Below, piece after piece: positions 51,228 to 60,218 of a DNA stretch of 64,000 nt. This DNA is from Phycisphaeraceae bacterium (GTDB lineage Bacteria; Planctomycetota; Phycisphaerae; Phycisphaerales; UBA1924). Position numbers and translations under genes: made by a program. Below the pieces are notes generated by a model. The model did no database searches. It worked only from the letters and a program-made list of their open reading frames with translations, and had not been told where the DNA came from. The stretch spans positions 3,162,001 through 3,226,000 of the forward strand of contig CP060234.1 of the NCBI GenBank assembly GCA_023898685.1, read 5' to 3'. Within the stretch, counting starts at the first letter, position 1. Each line of letters starts with the position of its first letter.

Positions 51228-53216
51228 TTGCATGGTCTGACGCGTCGAGTGCCCGAGGGATACGCCGCGGTTGATCTGTTCCCTTCCGCGGGCCCCGCGC
51301 CGCTGCGGGTCTGCGTCCTGTGTCGAGCCGAGGCGGGTGGGGCGGGCGGTCGGCTGGTCGTGGTGCGCGACGTGCTCGACGCGTCGGTGTACCTGGGCTG
51401 CATCCTGGATGCGGCGGGCGAGGTCGACCAGTGGATCGAGGTGTGGGTGCAGCGGGTGGATGCGCTGGATGCCTCGGCCGGTGAGGGTCGTGGGCGGCTG
51501 AGCAACGCGGCTCTTGAGGAGCGGTGGAAGCGGACGGTCGCCGGGCTGGCGGCGGCGGAGCCCGACCTGCTGATCCGGACGGGGTATGAGGAGAAGTACC
51601 CGCCGGCCTTCGGGCTTGACGTGGCGCGGGGCGTGGCGGCGCGGGTGATGCATGAGCCGACGGGGACGGACTGGGACGTCTGCCGGGACGAGGACGTGCT
51701 GGCGGGCAGGAACCTCGCGTCCTATCGCTCGTCGCTCAAACGGTACCTGTGGGTGGCGCGCGAGGGCGCCGGGTCGACGTTCGTACCGGTTGAGGACGAG
51801 GGGGCGGTGCGGTCGTCGGTGCTGACCGGGGTGAACCGCGACCTGACGCCGTTCAACCTGGGTGGCGGGCTGATGATGGTGCGACGGCTGGCGCCGATCG
51901 CCTACGCCGACCAGGTCGACATCATCGGCGGACGGAGCTGGTCGGGCGTGCAGCACGGCGTGGCGGCGCTCGACCTGCGGGCGGGGCACGAGTCGGTGAC
52001 GCGGGTAACGGGGTTCGCGGGTGACCCAGAGCCGATCGACCCCGACCGGCTGTTTCTGGGGCGGCACGGTCGGTGGGGGCGGCTGGTCGAGGCGCTGCAC
52101 CTCAAGGCGAAGCTGCTGGCCGAGGCGCTCAACGCGGTGCGCACGACGGTGTCGAAGACGGGCCGGCCCCTGCTGAACCTGACAGACGAGAGCTTCCGGG
52201 TCGAGCTGTGGGAGGCGGGCGTTGGTTTGCCCCGCTTGTGGACGTCACGGGTGCGGATTGTCGACCCGGGCACGGCCCACGAGATGGCGGTGGGCGAAGT
52301 GCGTGAGCGGTGCTTCGTTTCGCCCGACGGGATCGGGCGTGGGGTGTATCGGCCCGAGATGGCGAGCGAGGGCTCGCGGGGGCGGTGCGACCTGCGGATC
52401 CGGTCGGTGGACGACTCGGATGCGGCGGGGGTCGTGGTCGAGGCGACATTCCGGACGGATGAGCGGGTGCCAAGCGGGGGGAGCGAGCTGGTCGAACTGC
52501 GGGTGCCGCTGGACGACAGGCGGGTGCTGTTGCACGGGCGGCTGAGGACAGAGCCCGCGCTCGGTCCCGGGGAGATGCGGTTCCGATCGATGCCGGTGCA
52601 GATGGAAGCGGGGGGGCTGAAGGCGGCCGAGGGCGTGCCGATGCGGGACGTGGCGTTCGAGGTGGTGCCGCTGGCGTCGACGCCGTGTGACCTGCACGCG
52701 CTGGGGGTGCTGGGTGTGCGCACCTTGCTCGTAGATGGGAAGAACACGCTGGCGGTGGCGTTGGACGAACTGGTGAGCCTGGCGCGTCAGGCGGAGAAGG
52801 AGCGTGAAGCGGACGGGTCGGTGTCGCTTGAGGATTCGTTCGAGCGGGCGTTCTTTGGTGACGCCAGGTGGGCGGATTCGATCGGGCCGCAGCGCCTCGT
52901 GGCGGAGGAGGTGCCCCCGGTCCAGGCGCTGGACATGATCCCGCCGGAGATCTGGGTGCGGGTGCTGACGGTGCTGAGCCGGATGCTCATGGGCGTGAGC
53001 GACGCGAGTTGGTGCCGCGACGTGGGGGACACGCGAGGGCTGGCGCCGCAGGTGGTGTTCGAGGAGGCGGCGTCGGCGCTGGCGGACGTGCTGGTGCGGA
53101 CACGGAGCCTGATCGTGGTGGACTGGCGGCACAACCGGGAGGTGCATGCGGTGGTGCGTGCGTTCCGGGAGGGCATGGAGCGGACCGGGGACGAGGGGAT
53201 TCCGACGCTGCGGTAG
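51228..53216 (+). CDS. Unknown 662-aa protein heading the type VI secretion locus
   Basis: A 662-aa cytoplasmic-looking protein without signal peptide or transmembrane helix. The N-terminal half mixes strands and helices (RLVVVRDVLDASVYLGCIL); the middle is beta-rich (VVVEATFRTDERVP); the last 180 residues look helical (PPEIWVRVLTVLSRMLMG). I recognise no family. The start is a TTG supported by AGAGGAG at 51215-51221, and a TAGACT box lies at 51188. It is 84 bases before the TssJ-like gene in the same direction, so a role in type VI secretion is inferred from position only. Confidence 0.75.
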   Translation: MHGLTRRVPEGYAAVDLFPSAGPAPLRVCVLCRAEAGGAGGRLVVVRDVLDASVYLGCILDAAGEVDQWIEVWVQRVDALDASAGEGRGRLSNAALEERWKRTVAGLAAAEPDLLIRTGYEEKYPPAFGLDVARGVAARVMHEPTGTDWDVCRDEDVLAGRNLASYRSSLKRYLWVAREGAGSTFVPVEDEGAVRSSVLTGVNRDLTPFNLGGGLMMVRRLAPIAYADQVDIIGGRSWSGVQHGVAALDLRAGHESVTRVTGFAGDPEPIDPDRLFLGRHGRWGRLVEALHLKAKLLAEALNAVRTTVSKTGRPLLNLTDESFRVELWEAGVGLPRLWTSRVRIVDPGTAHEMAVGEVRERCFVSPDGIGRGVYRPEMASEGSRGRCDLRIRSVDDSDAAGVVVEATFRTDERVPSGGSELVELRVPLDDRRVLLHGRLRTEPALGPGEMRFRSMPVQMEAGGLKAAEGVPMRDVAFEVVPLASTPCDLHALGVLGVRTLLVDGKNTLAVALDELVSLARQAEKEREADGSVSLEDSFERAFFGDARWADSIGPQRLVAEEVPPVQALDMIPPEIWVRVLTVLSRMLMGVSDASWCRDVGDTRGLAPQVVFEEAASALADVLVRTRSLIVVDWRHNREVHAVVRAFREGMERTGDEGIPTLR

Positions 53217-53300
53217 CGATTCGGTTAGGATCACCGGACTGAAGGGAAGGCCGGGGCTCGTTCGCGTGGGCGAGTGGGCCGGCGGAACTTGGGGAAGATC

Positions 53301-53837
53301 ATGGGGCCGAAGATGCAGAAGTGGACAGGACGTATCTGGATGACCGGGCTGCTGGTGTTCACGCTGGCGGCGGTGGGGTGCGCAAGCACGTCTTTGCAGA
53401 AGTTCAACCTGACGGTCTCGCTCGATCCGGCGTACATGCAGAAGACGGGCGGCGTGGTCACGAAGGTCGACGTCGTGGCCCTGGGCGGCGAGCAGGCGAA
53501 AACGCTGGATTCGGTCGTGATGTCGGGCTACTGGGGCAACCCCTGGCGTCAGCAGTTGCTCAACGATCAGATGGTCTGGACGGTCGAGCTGTCGCCGACG
53601 GCGGACGCGGCCACGCTGCGGGCTTCGGACAAGCTCTGGACGAAGTCCTGGAAGACGGGCGACCAGCTGTTCATTCTGGCGGACATCACTGGCGTCGGGC
53701 CCAAGGCCGACGGGAGTGACCCGAGAAGGCTCAAGCTGCCGCGGCAGTCGGACCGCTGGGACACGAAGGCGCTCAGCGTGAAGGTGAACGCCTTTGGGTT
53801 GACCTATTCACCGCCTGAGAAGAGCGCGGCCCAGTGA
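53301..53837 (+). CDS. TssJ-like outer-membrane lipoprotein
   Basis: A 178-aa protein with a signal peptide and lipid-attachment Cys (TLAAVGCAST). The mature domain is beta-rich with VVTKVDVVALGGEQAKTLDS, QMVWTVELSPTADAATL and QLFILADI, an order that recalls the transthyretin-like fold of TssJ. In T6SS, TssJ anchors TssM to the outer membrane. Similarity is low, so the call rests on lipoprotein nature, size and location with tssK, tssL and tssM. ATG 53301 follows GGGGA. Confidence 0.6.
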   Translation: MGPKMQKWTGRIWMTGLLVFTLAAVGCASTSLQKFNLTVSLDPAYMQKTGGVVTKVDVVALGGEQAKTLDSVVMSGYWGNPWRQQLLNDQMVWTVELSPTADAATLRASDKLWTKSWKTGDQLFILADITGVGPKADGSDPRRLKLPRQSDRWDTKALSVKVNAFGLTYSPPEKSAAQ

Positions 53838-53890
53838 CCCCCCGCCGGCGCGTGGATCATCGATTCAGGTGAGGAAGGGCCGGGGGTGTG

Positions 53891-56800
53891 ATGTCTGACA
53901 TCACCGGGTACAGGGTGGTCCGGGCGTTGAGCCTCGGGCCCCGAGACAGTTCGTTTCTCGCGGTGCGGCCCGGCGGCTCGGCGGCGGATGTCGTCATCGA
54001 GCGGTGTGAGCCGACGGCGGCGTGCGAAACAGCGTGCGCGGACGCGCTCGGGCTGTTCCTCGAGCGTCGAGCGTTGCAGCGTCGGTGGGCCGGCCTGATC
54101 GGCGCGGGCCCCGGGGGGCTGGGTCGCGGGCACGTCGTCGCGGTTCACGACCTGGGCGTGGCCGAGTGGGGTGGGTACGCGGTCTGCGACCGGTACGACG
54201 CGAGTGTGGGCGACCTGCTGAACGGCAAGGCCCGACCGCGTGGCGATGCCCTCCTCGAACTGTTCAGCGGCATCGTCGCGGCGCTGCGGGCGATCGAATC
54301 GGCGGCGGGGCGGCCGCACGGGGATTTCGAGCCCGAGGCGGTGCTGATCGAAGACCTCCGCCCGGGCCGGATGCGGGTGGGGCTGCGGAACCCGTTGCCC
54401 GGCCGGCTTCTCGACTCGGATCTGTCATCGGCGCGTCGCGACGAGCTGCGCCGACTCGGGTTGATGCTCTACGAGCTGGTGGTGCGGCGTCCGTTCCGCG
54501 AACTGGGCGGGTACCCGGTGCGCGATAGCGAGGACTGGCGGGCGCTCGGGCCCGACCACGCGTTCTGGCTCGAACTGGTCAACGCGTTGCTCGACCCGAA
54601 GAGCGGGGCGCTGACGCTCGATGAGGTGGCGGGTCGGCTGGCCAAGCTCAAGCACCGCAAGCCGGGGCCCGGGCCGGTGGTGATCGGCGGCTGGGCGGCG
54701 GCGGTGCTGGTGGCGGCGGCGGGGATCGCGTTCCTTGTGAAGGTCGTGGCGATGCCGAGCGGGCCGCCGCAGTTCAAGCCTTCGTATGACGAGGCGACGT
54801 TCCTGGCGTGGTGCCGCGCCAGCGTGCGGGTGCACGAGTTGCGTGAGCAGATCAAGGCGGCCGAGGGCGGCGGGGCGCCCGAGGTGCTGGCGGGCGTGTA
54901 CCAATTGCTGGCCGATGAAGGTGTCGAGGCGCTCAAGAAGGAGAGCGACTATCAGAACATGGACTTGGACGATCTGTTCGATCCGCCGTTTGCCCTGGTG
55001 CAAACGTCCACTTCTCGGTATCGCTACGGCAAGGGAGATATCGACCTCATCTCTGAGGTGGTTGACAAGGTCAAGGAGAAGGACCAGCAGATCGGCGAGG
55101 CGAAGGCCAAGGGCGAGGACACCGAATCGGAAAGCCATGAGCTGGACCTCCTGGGCGGCGTGGCTACGAGGGCGATGGGTGTCCTTCAGGGATCAAAGGA
55201 CCCCCCCGAGCCGGGCTTGGCGGCGTCGTTCTTGGCTGAAAAGTGGGAGGCCCGGCGGGCGCTCGAATCGAAGTTGGCGGACTGGGGTGATGACGCGGCG
55301 TGGGCGGTGATCGCCGGGCGGATCACGGACCAGCTCGGTCGGGTCGACCAGGCCGTCGCGGCGATCGTGGGGGTCGGGGGCGCGTCGGACGAGACCGCTG
55401 AGGGCGAATCGTCGGATTGGTCATCCGACGGACGCGCGGCGGCGAAGTCGATGGCGCAGCAGCTCGTCGAGGCGGCGGGGCGCGTGGAATCGATCGCCAA
55501 GGCGATCGGCGAGCATGACACGCAGATAGCAGAGCTTCAGACGCGGGCGGCTGCGTGGAAGGGGCTCGCCGCGCTCGGGGGCTTGCCGGATCGGAGCTCG
55601 TTCGACGCGGTGAGGACCGACCCGATGCTGGAGGGGCTTCCGCGGCTCGTCGATTCGTTGCAGGCGTTGGACGCGGACGAGCCTGTTGAAGCACTGAGCA
55701 CCAGGCTGCAAGAAGCCAAGGGGGTGCTCGACCGGCTTGACGCCAACGATGGGCTGCGGCGGTGGCGTGACAAGCAGATCGATGCGTTGAAGCTGCGTGA
55801 ATTGCTGGGCGATGCGTACGACGAGCTGAAGAAGGAGCCGCCCTCGGGCGACGCGGGGCAGATCTCGGCGTGGGTGACGCGCCGGCTCGCGTTGTGCGAG
55901 CAGTGGTTGACGGACGCCGACCAGGCGGGTGCGTATCCGCCGGGGGCGAGTCCGAAGGCGGGGCTGAAGATCGCCGGGGCGAACGAGCCGGCGGAGTTGG
56001 AGAAGGTCTGGAATGAGGCGCTGGCGGAGGCGCCGGAAGACGCGAAGACGCTGGCGGGCACGCGGCTCCAGGGGACGGGCGAGCAAGGGCCGCTCGAGGG
56101 GCTCCTGGCCGAGTATCAGGCGGTGGTGGAGCGTGTTCGGAGCTCTCCGGATTGGCCGTCGCTGAAGCCGGAATTCAACAGCGACATCAGTCGGGCGGAG
56201 CAACTGGAGGGTGTCCTTTCTGGTGTGGTCGCGGCCGTGGCCGACGAGGTGCTGGCCAACCCGGAGGATGTGATCGCGAAGCGGCAATCAGGCGAGTTGC
56301 TGGGCGATGAGGGCGGGGCGGCGCTCGGGCGGGTCCGCACGCTCGAGGCATTCCGGAACGACATGGGAAACCGGATGATCGCCGATTGGCGGGATCGGAA
56401 GGCCAAGTCGACGCTGCCGGCGCCGGAGTTCGACAAGCAGACCGAGTCGAAGGCGTTCTGCCGTCGGATCAGGGCGTTCGAGAAGACAATCGGGCGGGCG
56501 GCGCCCCGGGTGCTGGATATCCCGTCCGATCTGCAATCGGTTGGCGGCTACAAGTGGGACCTGATCGAACCCGCCGTGGTGGAGGCCAGGGCCGAGGCGG
56601 TCGCGGCGGCGCTCGGATCTGACCAGGTCGACTATGCGGCCGACCGCGCGGGCGAGCCGGGTGGCGTGATCGACGGGCGGGTGGGCGAGGCGCTCAAGGG
56701 CGTCGACGCGGCGGTGGAGAAGCTGAACGAGGATCTGGCCGTGCTTGCCGGGGTGGAAGAGGGACTGGATCGATGCGAGCTGCCCGGCATGGAAGGGCGG

Positions 56801-58726
56801 CCGGGGCCGAGCGAGGTGACGACGCTGCTGGGTCGGCTTGACGGGCCGGATGCGAGGTTCATCGCGGCGAGCACGGACGTGCAGGCCGTGAAGGGCCTGG
56901 CCGACCGGGTGCTGACGCTCGCGGGGAGTGATGACCTGAACGAGGTCGTGGCGACGCTGGAGAACTCGGACGCGGCCGGCCCGGCGCCGGCCGCGAGGTT
57001 CGCGGCGATGCTGCGTGCGGATGGGCTCGCGTCGCAGGGGAAGGGCCGGTGGCCGGACGCTGTGGGCGGGATGCGGGCGGAGGCGGATCTGATCGGCCGG
57101 GGGCTGTCGGCGATCAAGGACGGCGTGGCGTCGCAGAACGGGGCATGGGGGCCCGTTTCGGCGCAGGCGCTGGGCGTGCTGACGGGGTGGTGGACGCGAG
57201 GGTTCGCGGTCGCGACCGACGAGGCCGATCTGCGGGTGCTGGTGTCGGAGGGGCCCGGGTGGCTGGGGGTGCTCGGGGATGACTGGGCGAAGGCGGCGGA
57301 TGAGCAATCGCTGAAGGGCGAGGCGTTGTACGACGCGGTGGCGCTGCGGGTGAGAGACCAGATCCTGACGAAGGCTCAGGACGTCAAGAAGCAGAGCGCC
57401 AGCGTGACCAAGGGCAGGCTGGTTGAGCTTGAGGGCGAACTCAAGGAGATCTCCGGTACCGGCCTCGCCGAGCTCAGGACGCTGGGCGAGACGGCGCTGG
57501 ACGACGCGGGGCGAAGGTCCAAGCAGGCGTGGATCGACGCGATCGAGGAGGCGATCGCGAAGGCCGCGGAGGGCAAGGCAGCTTGGGACCCGAACGAGTT
57601 TGGGCCGGCGAAGTCTCCCGGCGGGTGGACGGCCGAGTTGAACGAACCCAAGGTCGGTTCGCCATCGTTGACGTACACGAAGCAGGGCGGGAAGGCCGCC
57701 GGGACGGTGCTCCGGTTCGACCTTGTCGAGTTGGACAGCAACCAGAAGGTGTTCCTGGCGGCCGACGAGATGTCTGTGGGGATGCTCGACGCTCTGGGGG
57801 ATGGGATCAAGCAGGGGGCCGCTGACAAGAAGATCGGTGACTGGGTGTCGAATGACCGGGGTCCCGACACGTTCAAGGGGCCTTGTGCGGACACCCCGGC
57901 CTGGCAGAGATTTGGGGACAAGCAACTGACCGTCAGCCCCAAGAAATACTGGCTCGGAACAAACATCCAATATGGACCGAGGGTCCAGAATCAGTCATTC
58001 CCACCGTACGCAGACAAACTGGCCGACTCGGGCGACCAGGAGATGAAGAGCATCTCGCAGGATCCGGAGCAGGGCTCGCCGTCGGTGGACCATCCGATCA
58101 GCTACATCCCGTACGACGCGGCGTCGGCGATCGCCGCGGCTGTCGGGTGTCGACTTCCGACGGTGGACGAGTTCACCGCTGCGTTGCGGGAGGTTGAAGC
58201 GGTGCTTCCGGCGAGGAGCGGGGCCTGGAACCTCCGGGACGCGTTTGCCTACTCGGCGCAGCTCGCGAACTACCGGGACAGCCAGTCGGTCATCCCGATC
58301 AGTGCTGGCAATACGCACTATGAGCCCGGCGCCGAATGCTACTTCTCGGATGATCCCAAGGCGGCCGACAGGGACGGGACGTGGGTCTACGGCGGGCCGA
58401 ACGTCGAGACGACGTTGTGGTTCCAGAAGGTCGGGGCGGGGAATGTGCCGCGTCAGAATGGGGTGCGGTTCAGGCACCTCATCGGGAACGTCGCAGAGTG
58501 GGTGGACGCCGGCCGGGGCTGGTCGGCGATGGGTGCGTCGGCGCTTTCGCCTCCGGAAATGGCGTCCGAGGAGGTCGTCACGCCGCGGATACGCAGCATC
58601 CGGGGCTACGCGGACACGGGGTTCCGGCTCGCGATCGACGCGGACGACTATGGGGACCTGGCGACGACGCTCGTGCACAAGATCACGGGGTCGAGCGATC
58701 AGGCCTATGTCTTCGGGGGCGGGTGA
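53891..58726 (+). CDS. Pseudokinase / transmembrane / helical / FGE-like fusion, T6SS-associated (PpkA-TagR-like)
   Basis: A 1611-aa protein. Residues 1-260 have a Ser/Thr kinase outline: a G-loop-like start (YRVVRALSLGP), HGDFEPEAVLI near residue 143 in place of HRDLKPENxLI, and RRLGLMLYELVVRRPF as the F helix. The ATP-binding Lys is Glu (VVIERC) and no DFG is seen, so it should be a pseudokinase. One transmembrane helix (about 264-287) is followed by ~1050 residues of Ala/Glu-rich helices, probably periplasmic. Residues about 1351-1611 form an FGE/SUMF1-like domain (KKYWLGTNIQYG, HLIGNVAEWV, GYADTGFRLA) lacking catalytic Cys. In P. aeruginosa the separate proteins PpkA and TagR play these parts. 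Confidence 0.82.
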   Translation: MSDITGYRVVRALSLGPRDSSFLAVRPGGSAADVVIERCEPTAACETACADALGLFLERRALQRRWAGLIGAGPGGLGRGHVVAVHDLGVAEWGGYAVCDRYDASVGDLLNGKARPRGDALLELFSGIVAALRAIESAAGRPHGDFEPEAVLIEDLRPGRMRVGLRNPLPGRLLDSDLSSARRDELRRLGLMLYELVVRRPFRELGGYPVRDSEDWRALGPDHAFWLELVNALLDPKSGALTLDEVAGRLAKLKHRKPGPGPVVIGGWAAAVLVAAAGIAFLVKVVAMPSGPPQFKPSYDEATFLAWCRASVRVHELREQIKAAEGGGAPEVLAGVYQLLADEGVEALKKESDYQNMDLDDLFDPPFALVQTSTSRYRYGKGDIDLISEVVDKVKEKDQQIGEAKAKGEDTESESHELDLLGGVATRAMGVLQGSKDPPEPGLAASFLAEKWEARRALESKLADWGDDAAWAVIAGRITDQLGRVDQAVAAIVGVGGASDETAEGESSDWSSDGRAAAKSMAQQLVEAAGRVESIAKAIGEHDTQIAELQTRAAAWKGLAALGGLPDRSSFDAVRTDPMLEGLPRLVDSLQALDADEPVEALSTRLQEAKGVLDRLDANDGLRRWRDKQIDALKLRELLGDAYDELKKEPPSGDAGQISAWVTRRLALCEQWLTDADQAGAYPPGASPKAGLKIAGANEPAELEKVWNEALAEAPEDAKTLAGTRLQGTGEQGPLEGLLAEYQAVVERVRSSPDWPSLKPEFNSDISRAEQLEGVLSGVVAAVADEVLANPEDVIAKRQSGELLGDEGGAALGRVRTLEAFRNDMGNRMIADWRDRKAKSTLPAPEFDKQTESKAFCRRIRAFEKTIGRAAPRVLDIPSDLQSVGGYKWDLIEPAVVEARAEAVAAALGSDQVDYAADRAGEPGGVIDGRVGEALKGVDAAVEKLNEDLAVLAGVEEGLDRCELPGMEGRPGPSEVTTLLGRLDGPDARFIAASTDVQAVKGLADRVLTLAGSDDLNEVVATLENSDAAGPAPAARFAAMLRADGLASQGKGRWPDAVGGMRAEADLIGRGLSAIKDGVASQNGAWGPVSAQALGVLTGWWTRGFAVATDEADLRVLVSEGPGWLGVLGDDWAKAADEQSLKGEALYDAVALRVRDQILTKAQDVKKQSASVTKGRLVELEGELKEISGTGLAELRTLGETALDDAGRRSKQAWIDAIEEAIAKAAEGKAAWDPNEFGPAKSPGGWTAELNEPKVGSPSLTYTKQGGKAAGTVLRFDLVELDSNQKVFLAADEMSVGMLDALGDGIKQGAADKKIGDWVSNDRGPDTFKGPCADTPAWQRFGDKQLTVSPKKYWLGTNIQYGPRVQNQSFPPYADKLADSGDQEMKSISQDPEQGSPSVDHPISYIPYDAASAIAAAVGCRLPTVDEFTAALREVEAVLPARSGAWNLRDAFAYSAQLANYRDSQSVIPISAGNTHYEPGAECYFSDDPKAADRDGTWVYGGPNVETTLWFQKVGAGNVPRQNGVRFRHLIGNVAEWVDAGRGWSAMGASALSPPEMASEEVVTPRIRSIRGYADTGFRLAIDADDYGDLATTLVHKITGSSDQAYVFGGG

Positions 58727-58731
58727 TGGGC

Positions 58732-58986
58732 TCAGTCGTTCGGAATCGGGACGGTCGCGTACTCGGTGGCCAGGGCACGCTGCTCGCGGGCCTGGGCGAG
58801 CGCAAAGCGGACGTGCTCGCCGAACATGGCGGCGCCGAGCTGGTCGCCCGCGCCAAGCGTGTACGGGTCGAGGGCGGCCTGGCTGGAGCCGAGGGTGGTT
58901 CTGGAGGAGGAGGCGCATCCGGTGAGGCCGGCGGCGGCGAGCATGGCGAGCATGGCGAACAGGCGCTTGTTGAGATTGAGATGCAT
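58732..58986 (-). CDS. Small lipoprotein on the opposite strand within the T6SS locus
   Basis: An 84-aa protein with a clear lipobox (LAAAGLTGC, Cys24). The mature part is about 60 residues (LDPYTLGAGDQLGAAMFGEH, then a helix AQAREQRALATEYATV). GGAGGAG lies five bases before the ATG, an excellent site. The gene converges with the pseudokinase gene, five bases apart. I recognise no family. Its position invites comparison with TagQ, the small lipoprotein that holds TagR at the outer membrane, but no sequence match supports that. Confidence 0.75.
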   Translation of the reverse strand: MHLNLNKRLFAMLAMLAAAGLTGCASSSRTTLGSSQAALDPYTLGAGDQLGAAMFGEHVRFALAQAREQRALATEYATVPIPND

Positions 58987-59234
58987 ACGAACTCCTCCGT
59001 GCGAGTGGGTCTCGAATCGCAGGTGGAGCTATCGGCGGCCGGGTGCGGGGGCGTGAGAGGGCGCGAGAACTGCGCGTGTGGAGGCTTGACGACGGACCTG
59101 ATTGACCGGATGGGGCGGTGTGTTCCTGCCGGTATCGGGCCGGTTTCGGAGTTCCCGGACGGGCTGTATCATGAGCGGAGCGTGTTTTCGGTCGTTTGGG
59201 ACGGTTGTGGCCGTCCGGCGGGGGAGTGGACGGC

Positions 59235-60164
59235 ATGGGTGGTGGCATGAGCGGCGGTGAGACATGGCGTTCGCTGGCCGAATTGACGGCCAACCGCCTG
59301 CGGCTGATCCAGGCGGATCTGGCCGACGAGCCGGCGGAGTCTCGGCGCGCCCACCTGAACGACGAGGTGAAGGCGGCCTTGGAGAAGGTTCCGCTGGCGG
59401 AGCGGAACGACTTTCTGGACGCGGTCGAGGAACGCTTTCCGGCGTGGGAGGGGGGACGCGTGGTGAGCGGAGCCGGTGGTGGGACGATGCTGTCCCCGAC
59501 GGACATGGCGGAGTTCAACGACCCGGGGTTCCTGATCCGGCAGCTTGTGAAGGTTGCGGCGTCGATGAGCGAGGAGCAGCGTCGCGAGGCGGCCGAGCGG
59601 CTGGCGGCGGCGGGGATCGCGCCGGCGGGGGCGGGTGAGATCCCGGCGGAGAGTCTGGCGCGGGCGAAGGCGGCGATGCAGATCCCGGCGGACGGGAACG
59701 CCGACGGCGGACGGATGCTCGAGGCGGGGGCGCTGCTGGCCGAGCAGGTGATTTTGCTGGACACGCTGGTGTGGAAGATCTGGCGTCAGATCGCGCCGGA
59801 CTCGTCGCACCGGGGGCGTGGGTCGGTTGGCCCCACGCTCGCTTCGTACGTCCAGGGGGGCGGCGAAACGGGGCGGGGGCAGGTGGCCGAGGAGTTGGAG
59901 CGATTCCGCCAGCTCACGGCGGCGGTGCTGTCGAGCGTGGGCAAGGTGGGCGGGACCGTGTACACGATGATGGCGCGGATGAGCCCGCACAACATCGAGT
60001 CGATCTCGAAAACCGAGAAGAAGTGGAACGAGAGCGTCGAGATCGCGGCGTGGAAGAAGTACAAGGAGCTCGCGGGCAAGCTCGACCAGGCGACGGTCGA
60101 GAGCGAGGTGATGCGGGCGGTCTCGCAGACGGTCGAGGAAATCGTCCGCCCGCGCGGGCGGTAG
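59235..60164 (+). CDS. T6SS-associated protein resembling the TagH/Fha C-terminal domain, no FHA domain
   Basis: A 309-aa helical protein. Its last 130 residues (AEELERFRQLTAAVLSSVG, MMARMSPHNIESISKTEKKW and YKELAGKLDQATVESEVMRA) follow the pattern of the T6SS-specific C-terminal domain of TagH/Fha proteins (ARF-P-IE then W--Y then a terminal helix). The phosphothreonine-binding FHA domain that normally precedes it is absent; a different ~150-residue helical region takes its place. It lies directly before tssK. GGGGAG precedes the ATG at 59235. The match is by eye and moderate. Confidence 0.6.
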   Translation: MGGGMSGGETWRSLAELTANRLRLIQADLADEPAESRRAHLNDEVKAALEKVPLAERNDFLDAVEERFPAWEGGRVVSGAGGGTMLSPTDMAEFNDPGFLIRQLVKVAASMSEEQRREAAERLAAAGIAPAGAGEIPAESLARAKAAMQIPADGNADGGRMLEAGALLAEQVILLDTLVWKIWRQIAPDSSHRGRGSVGPTLASYVQGGGETGRGQVAEELERFRQLTAAVLSSVGKVGGTVYTMMARMSPHNIESISKTEKKWNESVEIAAWKKYKELAGKLDQATVESEVMRAVSQTVEEIVRPRGR

Positions 60165-60218
60165 CACATGGGGCCGGGTCGGCCCCGTCGGGTGTGGCAT
60201 GAAGGGGGCGGTTGACGC

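Noticed and set aside
56288..57970. 560-aa minus-strand open frame
   Set aside because: It is antisense to the helical part of the pseudokinase fusion, with Arg/Pro/Leu bias and no start site support.
57943..58726. An active formylglycine-generating enzyme
   Set aside because: The outline of the fold is there, but the paired active-site Cys residues are not, so a structural or binding role (TagR-like) is more likely.
58381..59250. 289-aa plus-strand frame covering the small lipoprotein gene
   Set aside because: Its first half is another frame of the FGE-like domain and its second half is antisense to the lipoprotein gene, which has a lipobox and a strong ribosome binding site.
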